The translations under genes were made by a program, and so were the position numbers. From CAZJYI01 sp964550025 (GTDB lineage: Bacteria > Verrucomicrobiota > Kiritimatiellia > UBA8416 > CAYOBW01): a stretch of 19,245 bases of DNA. Within the stretch, counting starts at the first letter, position 1. Each line of letters opens with the position of its first letter. Of this stretch, positions 1 through 8,733 are shown piece after piece. The stretch is taken from contig CAZJYI010000195.1 in assembly GCA_964550025.1 (NCBI GenBank), positions 1-19,245 on the forward strand. The letters run 5' to 3'. The notes beneath the pieces were generated by a model, which saw only the letters and a program-made list of their open reading frames with translations, was not told the DNA's origin and searched no databases.

Positions 1-771
1 CGTCGAGCGGCTGATGACCGAACGGACATAATCGCGTTCGGCATCGGTCATGAACGGTTCGCAGTAGTCATACTCGGCACCCAGCGACGTGTAGGCCCAC
101 TGGTTGTCCTGGCCGTAGAACTCGACGCCCTTCTTGGCCAGCTCGCGCACCCGCTCGGCGCCACCCTCGCGGTAGGCGACTGCATAGTCGAGTCCGCCGA
201 CCCGGATGCCGGCCCTGCTGAAGTAGTAGAAGTTGTCCTTGAAGGCCTGGGCGTCGGGATGGGAGTTGAGCAGTTCCATGCACGGTTCCAGGAAATGTGC
301 GTGCTTCACGGTCCACTCAGCAGCTTCCCGACCGAGATCCTTGTCATCGGTCAGCAGGGCCAGCAACCCCTTGGCCGCAATCACCCCGAGGCCACCCCAC
401 GGCGCGTTGCCGAACGTTTCACGCATGGGCTTCGGCTGGGCCGCTTTGTTGCGCAGCTCGCGGAGGCACACGCGAAAGACGACATCCGCCTTCTCACCCC
501 TGGCGATCTTGGCCTTGATCTCGTCGATGTCGCAAGGGCTCAGGACGACCCTGGGATGCACGCCCACCGCCGGCGCCTTGCTGAGGAGGTCGTCCCGGAA
601 TCCGGGCGCTTCCAGGCTGAACGGCACCTTGGGCAGCGGTGGCAGATCGGCCGCGAGTTTGCCGCTGAGCACATACTCCGCATCCGGCGTGAATCTCCCG
701 CGATACTCGGCCGATATCCCCACGTTCCATGCGACCATACACGCCAGGAAGGTACAAGTTATCCGTTTCAT
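1..771 (-). CDS. Heparinase II/III-like polysaccharide lyase, N-terminal part (3' end outside window)
   Basis: Reading from the ATG at 771 to the window edge gives 257 uninterrupted codons with no stop, so this is the 5' part of a gene that continues to the left. The first ~21 residues form a Sec signal peptide: basic MKR, a hydrophobic core, then a small-residue cleavage region before AEY. Residues 71-89 (VHPRVVLSPCDIDEIKAKI) match the 'HPR.hxS..D...h+..I' entry motif of heparinase II/III-type alpha/alpha-toroid lyases. Residues 230-253 hold the L-G-x-x-Y-D-Y ... F-M-T-x-x-x-R pattern also seen in the 4196-6715 gene (LGYDYGYNFMTPEQR). It is therefore most likely a third paralogue of the two lyases upstream of it. 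The catalytic beta-sandwich half is not in the window, so activity and substrate cannot be judged. The start is preceded by a weak purine-rich stretch only. It lies 99 bp after the 871-4176 gene, with no obvious terminator or promoter in the gap. Confidence 0.75.
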   Translation of the reverse strand, partial: MKRITCTFLACMVAWNVGISAEYRGRFTPDAEYVLSGKLAADLPPLPKVPFSLEAPGFRDDLLSKAPAVGVHPRVVLSPCDIDEIKAKIARGEKADVVFRVCLRELRNKAAQPKPMRETFGNAPWGGLGVIAAKGLLALLTDDKDLGREAAEWTVKHAHFLEPCMELLNSHPDAQAFKDNFYYFSRAGIRVGGLDYAVAYREGGAERVRELAKKGVEFYGQDNQWAYTSLGAEYDYCEPFMTDAERDYVRSVISRST

Positions 772-870
772 AATGTTGTCTTCTTTCGTTGTTAGCTTGG
801 CGTCCCTATTTGGAGTGAGCGTTCCACGTTTCCCGGACTTGACGACGAAGCGGACCTATTCACCCGTGGC

Positions 871-3800
871 TCATCGCGCCTTGGGCTTTGGTGCATCGTT
901 GTAGAGTCTTTCCACGTCGTCGTGACTCAGCGCATCGGTGTAGCCACGGATTATGTCAGCCACGGTCTCCCCGTCCCGCACAACTCTCACGCCGGTCGCG
1001 CGTGCTCCGGGCTCACCGAAATGCAGCGTGTCTTCCTGGTCGGACCATTGGATTCGTGCCACCCGCTTGTCCGCATCGTAGGTCACCTGTGGCAGTTTCT
1101 CGCCCTGGCGGAACGGGATCAGGAGCGTCTTGAAGTGCGCTTCCGTCGCGTGGCATCCGCCGACGATGCGGTCATAGAAGAACTGCACGACCGGTGCATT
1201 CTGCCAGTGCGGGCCATCCCCCATTGTTTCGATGCGGATCGGTGCCGTCACGGACGGGGCGTCCTCCTCGGCCTGGGCCGCATGCGGGTTGAGCGCGAAC
1301 TTGGAAGCCTTTGACGGCCCCGTCTCGAACTCGGCCGGCCGGCCCTGCCCGCCCAACAGGCAAACCAACAACATGGGGTCGCCGTTCCTTGCTCGAAAAC
1401 GGCGTGCGCCTGCGTGGAAGCTCTCTTCGCCCTGCTTGGTGAGGACCAGCATGTTGAGCGGCAGGTCGCGGTAGCCGTCCGCAGCCCAGACCCCCGGGCC
1501 GGGCATGGCGCACCACTGGTAGAGATGGACTTCTTCATCCTTCTTCAGGTCATCAATCACGACGCCATACGGATGCTTGCCGCGCACCAGGCCGGCTGTG
1601 CGGTAAACGTAGACGACCGGGTTATAGGGCCGCTGTAGGACGGGGGTCCAGTTCGCGAAGATCCCGGTTGCCCACCACGGGCGCATCTTGTAGCGCTGCG
1701 TGCCTTTGAAAGCCTGCAGCGGAAGCGGGTCCTTGCAGAGACTCCAGTCGAACTGATCCGGCCGTGGTCCCCACTCATCCGTGTCGTAGTAGATGAACTG
1801 GTTCTTCCAGACATAGCTGTACGCCTGCGTCAGGTCCGCCGAGGCAAATGCGGCGCTCTCTGCGGTTGAGTCCCCGAGCCAGTCGGCGCGGCCATTGATG
1901 TCATCCGGCTCGGAGATGCCATCGATCAGCACCTGGTTGTGGAAGCGACCGTCGTAGCACTTCCGGAACGGTGACTCGGTGATCCAGTCCACGCCATTCG
2001 CCGAGAAGTGGAACATCCCCGCATCGGCGTGGTGGTGACCCGCGCCGAGGTAGTGGTTGTTACGCACGGACATATTCATCCAGACTGCGTCTTGGCTGTT
2101 CTCGCTGAAGCTGGAGAGAATCCCCTGGTTGCTGTCGACGAAGTCCAGCGGCGCATCAAGATCCGCGCGCTCCGTGTGCGTCCAGTCGGTGTCGTAGATC
2201 ACCGTCATGGTGAAGCCTGGTGTGTTTGGTCCCGGAAGACGCGTACGCCCCAGCTTCTCCTCAAGCTGCTTGCGATACGCTGCAAGGTCGAACGCCTGGA
2301 TGGGTTTGCCGCTCATGCTGGTTGTCGTGGCGCTTAACCCGAAATCGCAGCTCAACAGGAACTCGGCATAGCGGTCTTTCGGATAGACCGAGTGGAACAT
2401 CATCACTGAGGGCATCGCGATCAGACCGCCCGACCACGTCCCGCTGCTGACCGCGATCTTCCCGTTTGGCGACGTGGTCATCGCTTGCGACTTCATGAAG
2501 TTGCGCCAGTGAGGATGGCCCCACATGTTGTGGCCACGCCGGGCCAGCACGTTCATGCAGAGTATCTGGAACTGGAGACCGCCGCCGCTTTTGCCGTTGC
2601 TCTCGTACGTGGTGCCATGCTCGTTGATTCCCCATTCGAGGAAGTCGGCGACCAGCTCGGAGCCTGACTCGTACGCTGCCGGGTCGAAGCCTTCGAGCCC
2701 CTCAATCGCGGCCAGCGCCAGGAAGTGCGTCATGTGCCAGGTGACATGGTTGATATCGCGCCAGCAGCGACGCGGCCCGTCGCCACCGTTGTTGCGCCGG
2801 CCATAGGTGGCCTTGGCGATGATCCGAACCATGTCGGCCCTCTGCTCCGGCGTCATCCACTTGCCGCCGAAGTCGAGGGCGAACGGGAGGTCCATGTGGG
2901 CAATGAGCGCGTGCATGCCGCGCCACTGCGTCGTCGAACCGTTGGCATCGGCGGGATTGGATCCCAGTTCGCTGTCCGAGAACTGCAGGTAGCGGTCCAG
3001 GTTGGGCTCCTGGAGCTTATAGAGATTCACCAGCGCCGTTGCGGCTTTGCGCCCCAACGCGTCGTCGCGCGTGACGAGCGCATACAGAGCCATGCTCACC
3101 AGGCATTGGGAAGTATAGGCCACGTGGGAGCTGTACATCCCGGGCTTGAAGCCGTTGAAGCGCCACGGGAAATTGGGGATGCGCCGTCCGCCCGACCACG
3201 GATCCCACTCGAGATCGGCGACATCGTTGGCAAGCAGTTTCGTTAACACCTTGCCGTCATCACTATCAGGATCGAGCCAGGTCTTCTGGAGAAGCACCTC
3301 CAGCTCGATCATGGTCTTCTGCGCGATGATGTTTCCGGCAATACGTTCACGAATGGCCGGCAGATCCGCCTCGCTGAACAGCAGTCGCGGCCAGACGCCG
3401 GGCTCCGGCACGGCCGACCCGAACATCTCGCGATTCATGCCGGTTTCATCGTACGCCGATGGCGGCGTGACGGGCCACTCCGGTTCAGGCCCGTCCAGCA
3501 GTGCGATCTCCTCCGCCGTCGACGGGCACAAGTTCGTCCAAACACCCTGCCGGGCAAGCTGCGGGATGTACTTCGTAGCCAACGCGGGGTCGGCATACTT
3601 CTCGGGTGTATCGAAGAGTGCCGTCACCGCGTCGCGTTCGGTCTCTGTCCAAGCGGATGTATCGAGCCGCACCGGCGCAACGAGCATCAGACCCCCAGCT
3701 CCACGACTGACCACAAGATCGTGCGACTCGGCCAGCTTGCCCATGTCTATGTAGACGTGCGCATCGATCGTGCGGCGGCTGGTCTTAAGCGACTTCGCGT

Positions 3801-4176
3801 CAGGAAGCTGGAGTGTGTGCACCCAGCGATCGGCGAGGTAGGCCGGCGCCTTGTCAGCCGGAGGATTCGGTGTGACAACGGCGAGGGCAAACGCGGCAGG
3901 CACCCAGACATGCCCCTCGATCTCCGCCGCCTCTCCGGCACGCAGCCGCGCCGGGTCGAGACGCACGCGCCGCCCCTGCACATAGGCATACCGGCTGCCC
4001 GGCAACACGGCCACGGCGCCCTTGATCTTCTCCAATGCCGCCGCTTGCCCGGAACGCGTATAAGGAGTCCCCTCGTTCTGGGGAGGAATAGGCAGACCAA
4101 ATGAAACCACGGACGATGCCATGACGAGCACCCCGATGATGAGTCCGGCAAACTGGGCCGATGTTTGTCTGTACAT
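871..4176 (-). CDS. Secreted heparinase II/III-family polysaccharide lyase with N-terminal copper-amine-oxidase-like domain
   Basis: Predicted 1101-residue exported lyase; family members cleave uronic-acid-containing glycans by beta-elimination. From the ATG at 4176: signal peptide 1-28; a small domain at about 30-110 (QGRRVRLD ... EGHVWVPAAF) resembling the copper-amine-oxidase N-terminal-like fold; a helical toroid at about 255-610, entered by WPRLLFSEADLPAIRERI and containing MTPEQR and GTTYES; then a beta-sandwich with the family signature HHHADAGMFHFSANG at 714-728, where the histidines and Asp are expected at the active site. It is longer than a typical single lyase (600-850 residues) because of the N-terminal addition. 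ATG 4176 was chosen over a TTG at 4206: it gives a clean signal peptide and sits about 10 nt after GAGGA, whereas the TTG overlaps the previous gene. The gap to that gene is only 19 bp, supporting co-transcription. The exact substrate (glycosaminoglycan, alginate-like or other uronan) is not determinable. The copper-binding-like assignment is by pattern only. Confidence 0.82.
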   Translation of the reverse strand: MYRQTSAQFAGLIIGVLVMASSVVSFGLPIPPQNEGTPYTRSGQAAALEKIKGAVAVLPGSRYAYVQGRRVRLDPARLRAGEAAEIEGHVWVPAAFALAVVTPNPPADKAPAYLADRWVHTLQLPDAKSLKTSRRTIDAHVYIDMGKLAESHDLVVSRGAGGLMLVAPVRLDTSAWTETERDAVTALFDTPEKYADPALATKYIPQLARQGVWTNLCPSTAEEIALLDGPEPEWPVTPPSAYDETGMNREMFGSAVPEPGVWPRLLFSEADLPAIRERIAGNIIAQKTMIELEVLLQKTWLDPDSDDGKVLTKLLANDVADLEWDPWSGGRRIPNFPWRFNGFKPGMYSSHVAYTSQCLVSMALYALVTRDDALGRKAATALVNLYKLQEPNLDRYLQFSDSELGSNPADANGSTTQWRGMHALIAHMDLPFALDFGGKWMTPEQRADMVRIIAKATYGRRNNGGDGPRRCWRDINHVTWHMTHFLALAAIEGLEGFDPAAYESGSELVADFLEWGINEHGTTYESNGKSGGGLQFQILCMNVLARRGHNMWGHPHWRNFMKSQAMTTSPNGKIAVSSGTWSGGLIAMPSVMMFHSVYPKDRYAEFLLSCDFGLSATTTSMSGKPIQAFDLAAYRKQLEEKLGRTRLPGPNTPGFTMTVIYDTDWTHTERADLDAPLDFVDSNQGILSSFSENSQDAVWMNMSVRNNHYLGAGHHHADAGMFHFSANGVDWITESPFRKCYDGRFHNQVLIDGISEPDDINGRADWLGDSTAESAAFASADLTQAYSYVWKNQFIYYDTDEWGPRPDQFDWSLCKDPLPLQAFKGTQRYKMRPWWATGIFANWTPVLQRPYNPVVYVYRTAGLVRGKHPYGVVIDDLKKDEEVHLYQWCAMPGPGVWAADGYRDLPLNMLVLTKQGEESFHAGARRFRARNGDPMLLVCLLGGQGRPAEFETGPSKASKFALNPHAAQAEEDAPSVTAPIRIETMGDGPHWQNAPVVQFFYDRIVGGCHATEAHFKTLLIPFRQGEKLPQVTYDADKRVARIQWSDQEDTLHFGEPGARATGVRVVRDGETVADIIRGYTDALSHDDVERLYNDAPKPKAR

Positions 4177-4195
4177 AGCTGTATTGTCCTCTCGT

Positions 4196-6715
4196 CTACT
4201 TCCCAACTGTCTGTCGCTTCAGTGCGAGACGCGTCCAGCCGCCCTCCGTCGTTACGAAATCAACTACGTCACGCTGGTCGCCCATGATGACGCTCAGCCG
4301 GGTCAGGTCGGAGTCCAACCACTTCACCTCGGGCTTCTTCTGACCGTAACGGTACGGCAGCAGGAGGATCTTGAACTTGGGTTCCTCGGTATAGCTCTCG
4401 ATCACGAATCGCTTGCCGGTCGCCTTGGGGTAGCGGATGTTGGACATGTACTCCTCCAGTCGGGCGATCGGCGTGTAGCGCTGCTCGCTCATGTCGTTTT
4501 CATTCTGGAGGATCTTCACCAGCAGCAGGGGGTCGCCCTTCTTGAGGACGGGCCGGAGGTTCTCGCCGACTGCCACCTCGGAGCCGTAGAGCGTCACGTC
4601 GGTTATGGGGTCCTTGCCGGTGGGGTCGAAACCGAACTCCAGAATGCGGAGGTCTCTGGGAGCCTGCATCAACCACTTGTAATTGCGCTTCTTGTCGTCC
4701 TTCCTGATGTCATCGACGATCAACGCGTAGGGATGCCCCTGCCCTGAGCCTGCCTGCCCTGAGCCTGTCGAGGTGGTCGAAGGGTTTCCGCGGATCAGGG
4801 CTGCCGTGCGGAAGGCTTTCTGCACCGGATTCCAGGGACGCTTGACGTAGTGCTCCACGGTACCCGGGTGAATCCAACTGGATTGCATGTAGAAGGGTTT
4901 ATCCATATAGGCGTAAGGCTGCTTGACGAACTGGAAATCGTTGGGCGTCTCCGTCACCTTGGTCCAGCCCTGTTCCAGGAGCCGGCTATCGACGTTCGGG
5001 TCACCCGCGTTGTTCCAGTTCCACTCCCAGTCGTAGGCGTACTTGGCGTCGCCGGTGGCGTAGGTGATGTCCGCACTGTCATGGTAGTCGACCATCTTGC
5101 CGGGAACGGGAAAGCACCCGCTGGCCTTGCCGCACTGCCCCACGTTGTCGATGACGACGCTGCTGAAGAAGCGCGTTTCGTTGACCTTGCCGAACCGCGA
5201 TCCGCCGGCGATGTTCATCTGGTAGCCCCAGAGGCGCCCGAGGGCAGCGAAGACGAAGTTGTTCCGGTCGGCGGACGTGTGGCCGCCCTTGTCCTGCCGG
5301 CAGTGGAGGCTCAGGAAAGCGGCGTCGGGGTCCGTGCCGCTGCGTGTCAGCAGGTAGCCGCGCTCGGGACCGAACAGCGTCAGCGGAGCATCGATGTCGC
5401 CGCGGGTGATCCCGGAGTCGTGCTGCTCCAGCGGGAACATCAAGGCCATCAGGAGTGCCGGGTAGTACCCGGTGGGTCGAATGTCGACGCCCTTCTCGTA
5501 GGTGGCGCCGAAGTAGACTTGCCAGACGTAGTCGACCTTCCTGCTGTTGGGAAAAAGCCACTTCAGACCGACCATGTCGGCGATGTTGAAGCGGTAGTTG
5601 CCATGGACGGTGTCGCCGCCCGTGCCGCCCCAGTCGTCCGTGGCGAGGAACCCCGTGCCGGCCGGCAGGGCGATGGCCGGCAGGAATTGCTCCGCATAGG
5701 CCCGCACGTGCGGGTGGCCGACCAGGGGCACGCCGCGTTTGGCGAGGATGATCATGGTCGCGTTGAACTGGTAGTTCTTGCCCAGGCCCTCGTAGGGAAC
5801 ACCGGACTTGTACCACCCGTAGGTGATGAACTTCTTGTAGGCTTCGACGAAGCCCTTGTAGTAGTTCTCGTTGAAGCCCTCCTCGCCTTCGATGGCCATC
5901 AGGGTCATGGGCATGAAGCTGTCGAGCGTCAACCAGTTACTGGTGGTCGTGTCGCAATCGGTAAAGGCGCCATAGTGGGCCTTGTTCCGGCTGGCGCGGG
6001 CGATAAGGTTGCGCAGAGTCTCCCGCTGCTCGGGCGTCATGAAGTTGTAGCCGTAGTCATACCCCAGGCCCACGTGGTAGGCGCCCATTTTTCCGACGAA
6101 CTGCCCGCTCTTGTAGGTCTTGGCCAGGTGTGCTGCGATCCCCGCAAGAACGGTCACCGCCTCCTTGCCTGCTTCCCGGTCGTCCTCGATCCAGCAGCGG
6201 TAGATTTCCAGGCAGAGCAGGGCGAGCGCCTGGTCGTTCATCAGGTTCCGGCCGTCCAGGATGTGGTATTCGCCGGCCAGGAGTTTCTTGTAGTCGTCCG
6301 CCGGCTCATCCCAGCCGCCTCGGCTGAACGGTCCGATGAGCTGGCCATGCTCGTTCTTCGGATAGTCGCTCCGCTTGATCTCGCCCTTGAGCTTCCGGGT
6401 CCAGGTCATCGCCAAGTCCCAGATGTACTTCCCGCCGGGCGTCTCCTTGTAGATGCGACGGAGCATATCTCGGTCTTCCGGGCTGTGGAACATGCGCGGG
6501 TGAATGCCCGGGGCGGGGACCGGCGAGATCTTCCGCATGCCCGACGTGTCATACTGCACCTCGATGGGCCCGGCACTGGCGGGGATCATCCTGCTATAGG
6601 GAATTTCCTTGCCGCACTTACTGATGGCGATATCTGGAGACAACTCAGCAGCGTTGAGGGAGACAGACAAGAATAGCGTCCCAGCAAACAGCGTGTACCT
6701 AGTCAGCTTCTTCAT
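4196..6715 (-). CDS. Secreted heparinase II/III-like lyase carrying an in-frame repeat insertion
   Basis: An 839-residue paralogue of the 871-4176 protein. Residues 1-22 are a signal peptide ending NAAE. HPRMFHSPEDRDMLRRI (72-88) enters the toroid; LGYDYGYNFMTPEQR (217-231), SNWLTLDSF (259-267) and VPYEGLGKNYQF (306-317) are toroid motifs. The beta-sandwich begins near 445. The catalytic-type segment aligns residue for residue with the neighbour but is altered: HTSADRNNFVFAALG at 479-493 against HHHADAGMFHFSANG. The C-terminal halves also align (KKGDPLLLVKIL / RNGDPMLLVCLL; FKILLLPYRYG / FKTLLIPFRQG). Between I-R-G and H-P-Y (residues 643-661), the neighbour has one Lys where this protein has 17 residues rich in Gly, Ser, Thr and Gln, encoded by a short DNA repeat. 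Start ATG 6715 follows GGAAAG at 6 nt. The gap to the upstream FAD gene is 51 bp. Likely role: polysaccharide lyase of related but different specificity, or an inactive binding paralogue. Substrate unknown. Confidence 0.8.
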   Translation of the reverse strand: MKKLTRYTLFAGTLFLSVSLNAAELSPDIAISKCGKEIPYSRMIPASAGPIEVQYDTSGMRKISPVPAPGIHPRMFHSPEDRDMLRRIYKETPGGKYIWDLAMTWTRKLKGEIKRSDYPKNEHGQLIGPFSRGGWDEPADDYKKLLAGEYHILDGRNLMNDQALALLCLEIYRCWIEDDREAGKEAVTVLAGIAAHLAKTYKSGQFVGKMGAYHVGLGYDYGYNFMTPEQRETLRNLIARASRNKAHYGAFTDCDTTTSNWLTLDSFMPMTLMAIEGEEGFNENYYKGFVEAYKKFITYGWYKSGVPYEGLGKNYQFNATMIILAKRGVPLVGHPHVRAYAEQFLPAIALPAGTGFLATDDWGGTGGDTVHGNYRFNIADMVGLKWLFPNSRKVDYVWQVYFGATYEKGVDIRPTGYYPALLMALMFPLEQHDSGITRGDIDAPLTLFGPERGYLLTRSGTDPDAAFLSLHCRQDKGGHTSADRNNFVFAALGRLWGYQMNIAGGSRFGKVNETRFFSSVVIDNVGQCGKASGCFPVPGKMVDYHDSADITYATGDAKYAYDWEWNWNNAGDPNVDSRLLEQGWTKVTETPNDFQFVKQPYAYMDKPFYMQSSWIHPGTVEHYVKRPWNPVQKAFRTAALIRGNPSTTSTGSGQAGSGQGHPYALIVDDIRKDDKKRNYKWLMQAPRDLRILEFGFDPTGKDPITDVTLYGSEVAVGENLRPVLKKGDPLLLVKILQNENDMSEQRYTPIARLEEYMSNIRYPKATGKRFVIESYTEEPKFKILLLPYRYGQKKPEVKWLDSDLTRLSVIMGDQRDVVDFVTTEGGWTRLALKRQTVGK
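4738..4783 (-). repeat. Short intragenic repeat inserted in frame within a lyase gene
   Basis: On the plus strand the 13-mer TGCCCTGAGCCTG occurs twice (4740-4752 and 4755-4767) with 15-bp period, followed by GTCGAGGTGGTCGAAGG, which itself contains two TCGA-type half-units. On the coding strand it opens CCTTCGACCACCTCGACAGG. This resembles short interspersed repeats of the 'CCTTCGACAGGCTCAGG' type common in environmental bacterial genomes (from memory, not searched). The insertion adds 16 codons (48 bp) relative to the neighbouring paralogue and keeps the frame, giving a flexible Gly/Ser/Thr/Gln loop. Confidence 0.7.
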
Positions 6716-6766
6716 GTTCTTCTTTCCACTCTCCTGTCCATTTCGGTTGACGATAGTCTCGCCCCT

Positions 6767-8710
6767 CTAATGTCTATACGGCTTAGCGGCTGCGGCGGGA
6801 TCCTTGCCGACGCCGACGCGCATCAGGCCCTGAAGTTCGGCCAGGTGATCCTGGTAGATGTCACGCGGCATCACATCGTGCTTCTTGCACAGGCTCGCCG
6901 CCATGCCGACGACCTCGCCCATCGTTCCACACGTCCGCATCACACGCGGCGCGCCGAGAGCCTCCTGTGTGACGCTGATGTTGCGCCCGGCCATGAAGAG
7001 GTTGCCGATGTTGCGGCTGTAGAGGCAGCGATACGGCCCCCAATACGGGCCCTTGTAGGTGTAGCCTTTCCCATGCGTATGTATCGATATGAACTCGTCG
7101 CCCTCAAAGCCTTTCTGGTACTTCGGATGAGCACGGTGCGTGTCGAGCCCCCAGGTGCACGGGAAGCAACCATCCTTGAACGGGCGGCTTTCTTTCAGGT
7201 CCTTGACGGTCAGGACCACGTCGCCCATCAACCGCCGCGATTCGCGTTTGCCGAGAATGTAGGCGGACCAGTTCAGCTTGTAGTTGGGCAGCACCTTGTC
7301 GACGTTCTTCATCGCGTCCCAAGCGCCGTACATGGCGCGGAAATTCCAGTCGCGCACGTATTCCATCTCGGTGATCGGGTCGCGCTCGAAGCCACTCTCC
7401 CAATACCAGCCGCCCAGGGAGTTGATGGAGGGTTTGGTCTTGCTGCGTCCGGGGAACGGTTTGTCGCTCAGGTCGAGCGCCCAGGGACAGCGCGGGAACG
7501 GCTGTGATTCGGTATTGGTCTCCACTCCCGTTTTGAAGGCGCTGGTGTCGTCACACGGACACACGTTCCAGAGGTTGCACGGTCCCATGTGGCCCTTCGG
7601 CACGACCTCGAAATCCGCGCCTGCCAACGCGCCTATCGAGGCGTCCCCCGTGCACTCGGCAAAGTAGCGACCGGCAATCCGCACGCGCCGACCCGTGTAG
7701 ATGTCCTGTGCGATGACGGCGACGATCCTGCCACTGCCGTTCGTCGTCTTTGTCTCGACAACGTTAGCGCGATGTCCGAGAAAGAGGCAAACGTTCGGCT
7801 CGGAGCGAACGAGGGCCAGCTTCTTATCGTCCTCGTACAGACTGGCCACGTTCTTCGGTCCGTAGTGCGCATGCTTATCCTGTTCCAGTTCCGCGACAAC
7901 GTCGCCTATGCGCGGCCAGGGCTCCTTGTTTCGAGCGCCGTGCAACCAGACGCGAACCTCGGAGCTGTTGTTGCCGCCGAGCACGGGCCGGTCCTGGATC
8001 AGTGCGACCTTCATTCCCAATCGCGCCGCGGAAAGCGCTGCACACGTACCGGCGATACCGCCACCAGTGACCACAAGATCGAATTCGCCGACCGTCTCGG
8101 CTTGCTCCGGCTGGCCCAGGCAGGCGCGACGGAACGTCGCCATTTCCGGGTCACGGTTTGGTGGCGTGAACTGCTCATCGCGGACAAACAGCACGGCATC
8201 GCAACGTCCCTCGAAGCCGGTCATATCGTGCAGCGCAATCTCTACCTTGCCTTTGGGCACACTGACCACTCCACCGTTCTGCCAATGCCACTCGGCGCCC
8301 TCTTCGCCAAACGTCACACCGACCGGCTTGCCATTGATCAGGACCTTGAACACGCCGGGAGAGCCATGTGCCCGTTTGGTCGCAGGTGTATCCGGAGTCT
8401 TCCACGGACCGACCCAGTCGCGGGTTCGCACCCAGAGCCTGTACGTCCCACCCTCCGCGAAGGTCACCGTCGCTTTCGCATCCGCCACCGGCGTCCCCAG
8501 CCCATGCGCGAGAAGGAACGGCGACCCCATCTGGTCCATGAACTGCTGATCCACAGCCCAGCCTCCGCGCTGGTCAAACCCCTCGGCCTCAACCAGAACG
8601 CAATCCGGTAGCTGCCCGGGCGCGGTGGTTTTCTCGGCAGCCTGCAGGGTCGCCAGTGGAGTCGATAGCAATAGCTGAACGGTAAGAATTGAGGCTATTG
8701 TCGGTTTCAT
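6767..8710 (-). CDS. Secreted FAD-dependent oxidoreductase with N-terminal carbohydrate-binding-like domain
   Basis: A 647-residue exported protein. Residues 1-24 are a signal peptide ending LQAAE. Residues ~36-180 form a beta-rich module (VEAEGF, GTYRLWVRTRDW, FKVLINGKPVGVTFG, HDMTGFEGRCDAVLF) like the galactose-binding/CBM-type domains that read 'EAE.F...GGW' and end in a ligand-facing strand. The FAD domain follows: FDLVVTGGGIAGTCAALSAA at 210-229 is the dinucleotide-binding beta-alpha-beta (GGGIAG), then a second FAD contact near 347-358 (GRYFAECTGDAS) and the C-terminal FAD-oxidoreductase signature YRCLYSRNIGNLFMAGRNIS (560-579) followed by MRTCGTMGEVVGMAA. This matches the FAD_oxidored-type family (PF12831-like) often found next to glycan-degradation genes. 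The reaction is unknown. A conserved cysteine-rich stretch (CNLWNVCPCDD, 378-388) is notable. ATG 8710 has an AAGGAG Shine-Dalgarno 8 nt upstream. It follows the sialidase-like gene by 23 bp and precedes the lyase genes, consistent with one operon. Confidence 0.82.
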   Translation of the reverse strand: MKPTIASILTVQLLLSTPLATLQAAEKTTAPGQLPDCVLVEAEGFDQRGGWAVDQQFMDQMGSPFLLAHGLGTPVADAKATVTFAEGGTYRLWVRTRDWVGPWKTPDTPATKRAHGSPGVFKVLINGKPVGVTFGEEGAEWHWQNGGVVSVPKGKVEIALHDMTGFEGRCDAVLFVRDEQFTPPNRDPEMATFRRACLGQPEQAETVGEFDLVVTGGGIAGTCAALSAARLGMKVALIQDRPVLGGNNSSEVRVWLHGARNKEPWPRIGDVVAELEQDKHAHYGPKNVASLYEDDKKLALVRSEPNVCLFLGHRANVVETKTTNGSGRIVAVIAQDIYTGRRVRIAGRYFAECTGDASIGALAGADFEVVPKGHMGPCNLWNVCPCDDTSAFKTGVETNTESQPFPRCPWALDLSDKPFPGRSKTKPSINSLGGWYWESGFERDPITEMEYVRDWNFRAMYGAWDAMKNVDKVLPNYKLNWSAYILGKRESRRLMGDVVLTVKDLKESRPFKDGCFPCTWGLDTHRAHPKYQKGFEGDEFISIHTHGKGYTYKGPYWGPYRCLYSRNIGNLFMAGRNISVTQEALGAPRVMRTCGTMGEVVGMAASLCKKHDVMPRDIYQDHLAELQGLMRVGVGKDPAAAAKPYRH

Positions 8711-8718
8711 CAGTCCTT

Positions 8719-8724
8719 CTCCTT
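8719..8724 (-). promoter_or_regulatory. Ribosome binding site of the 6767-8710 FAD gene
   Basis: AAGGAG on the coding strand, 8 nt before ATG 8710, inside the 23-bp gap after the sialidase-like gene. It fixes the start, which also begins a clear signal peptide. Confidence 0.7.
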
Positions 8725-8733
8725 ACATGATCC

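Noticed and set aside
772..870. Promoter or small RNA in the gap between two lyase genes
   Set aside because: No convincing -35/-10 pair, hairpin or ORF could be seen in the 99 bp.
233..904. Plus-strand open frame at the left end
   Set aside because: The minus-strand frame 1-771 encodes a signal peptide and lyase motifs and explains the region better.
4177..4206. TTG start extending the 871-4176 lyase by ten residues
   Set aside because: It overlaps the upstream stop, places charged residues before the signal peptide and reads through the ribosome binding site.
4850..6676. 608-codon plus-strand open frame opposite the 4196-6715 lyase
   Set aside because: Antisense shadow typical of GC-rich codon use: Val/Gly/Ala-rich, no domain motifs, fully inside a well-supported gene.
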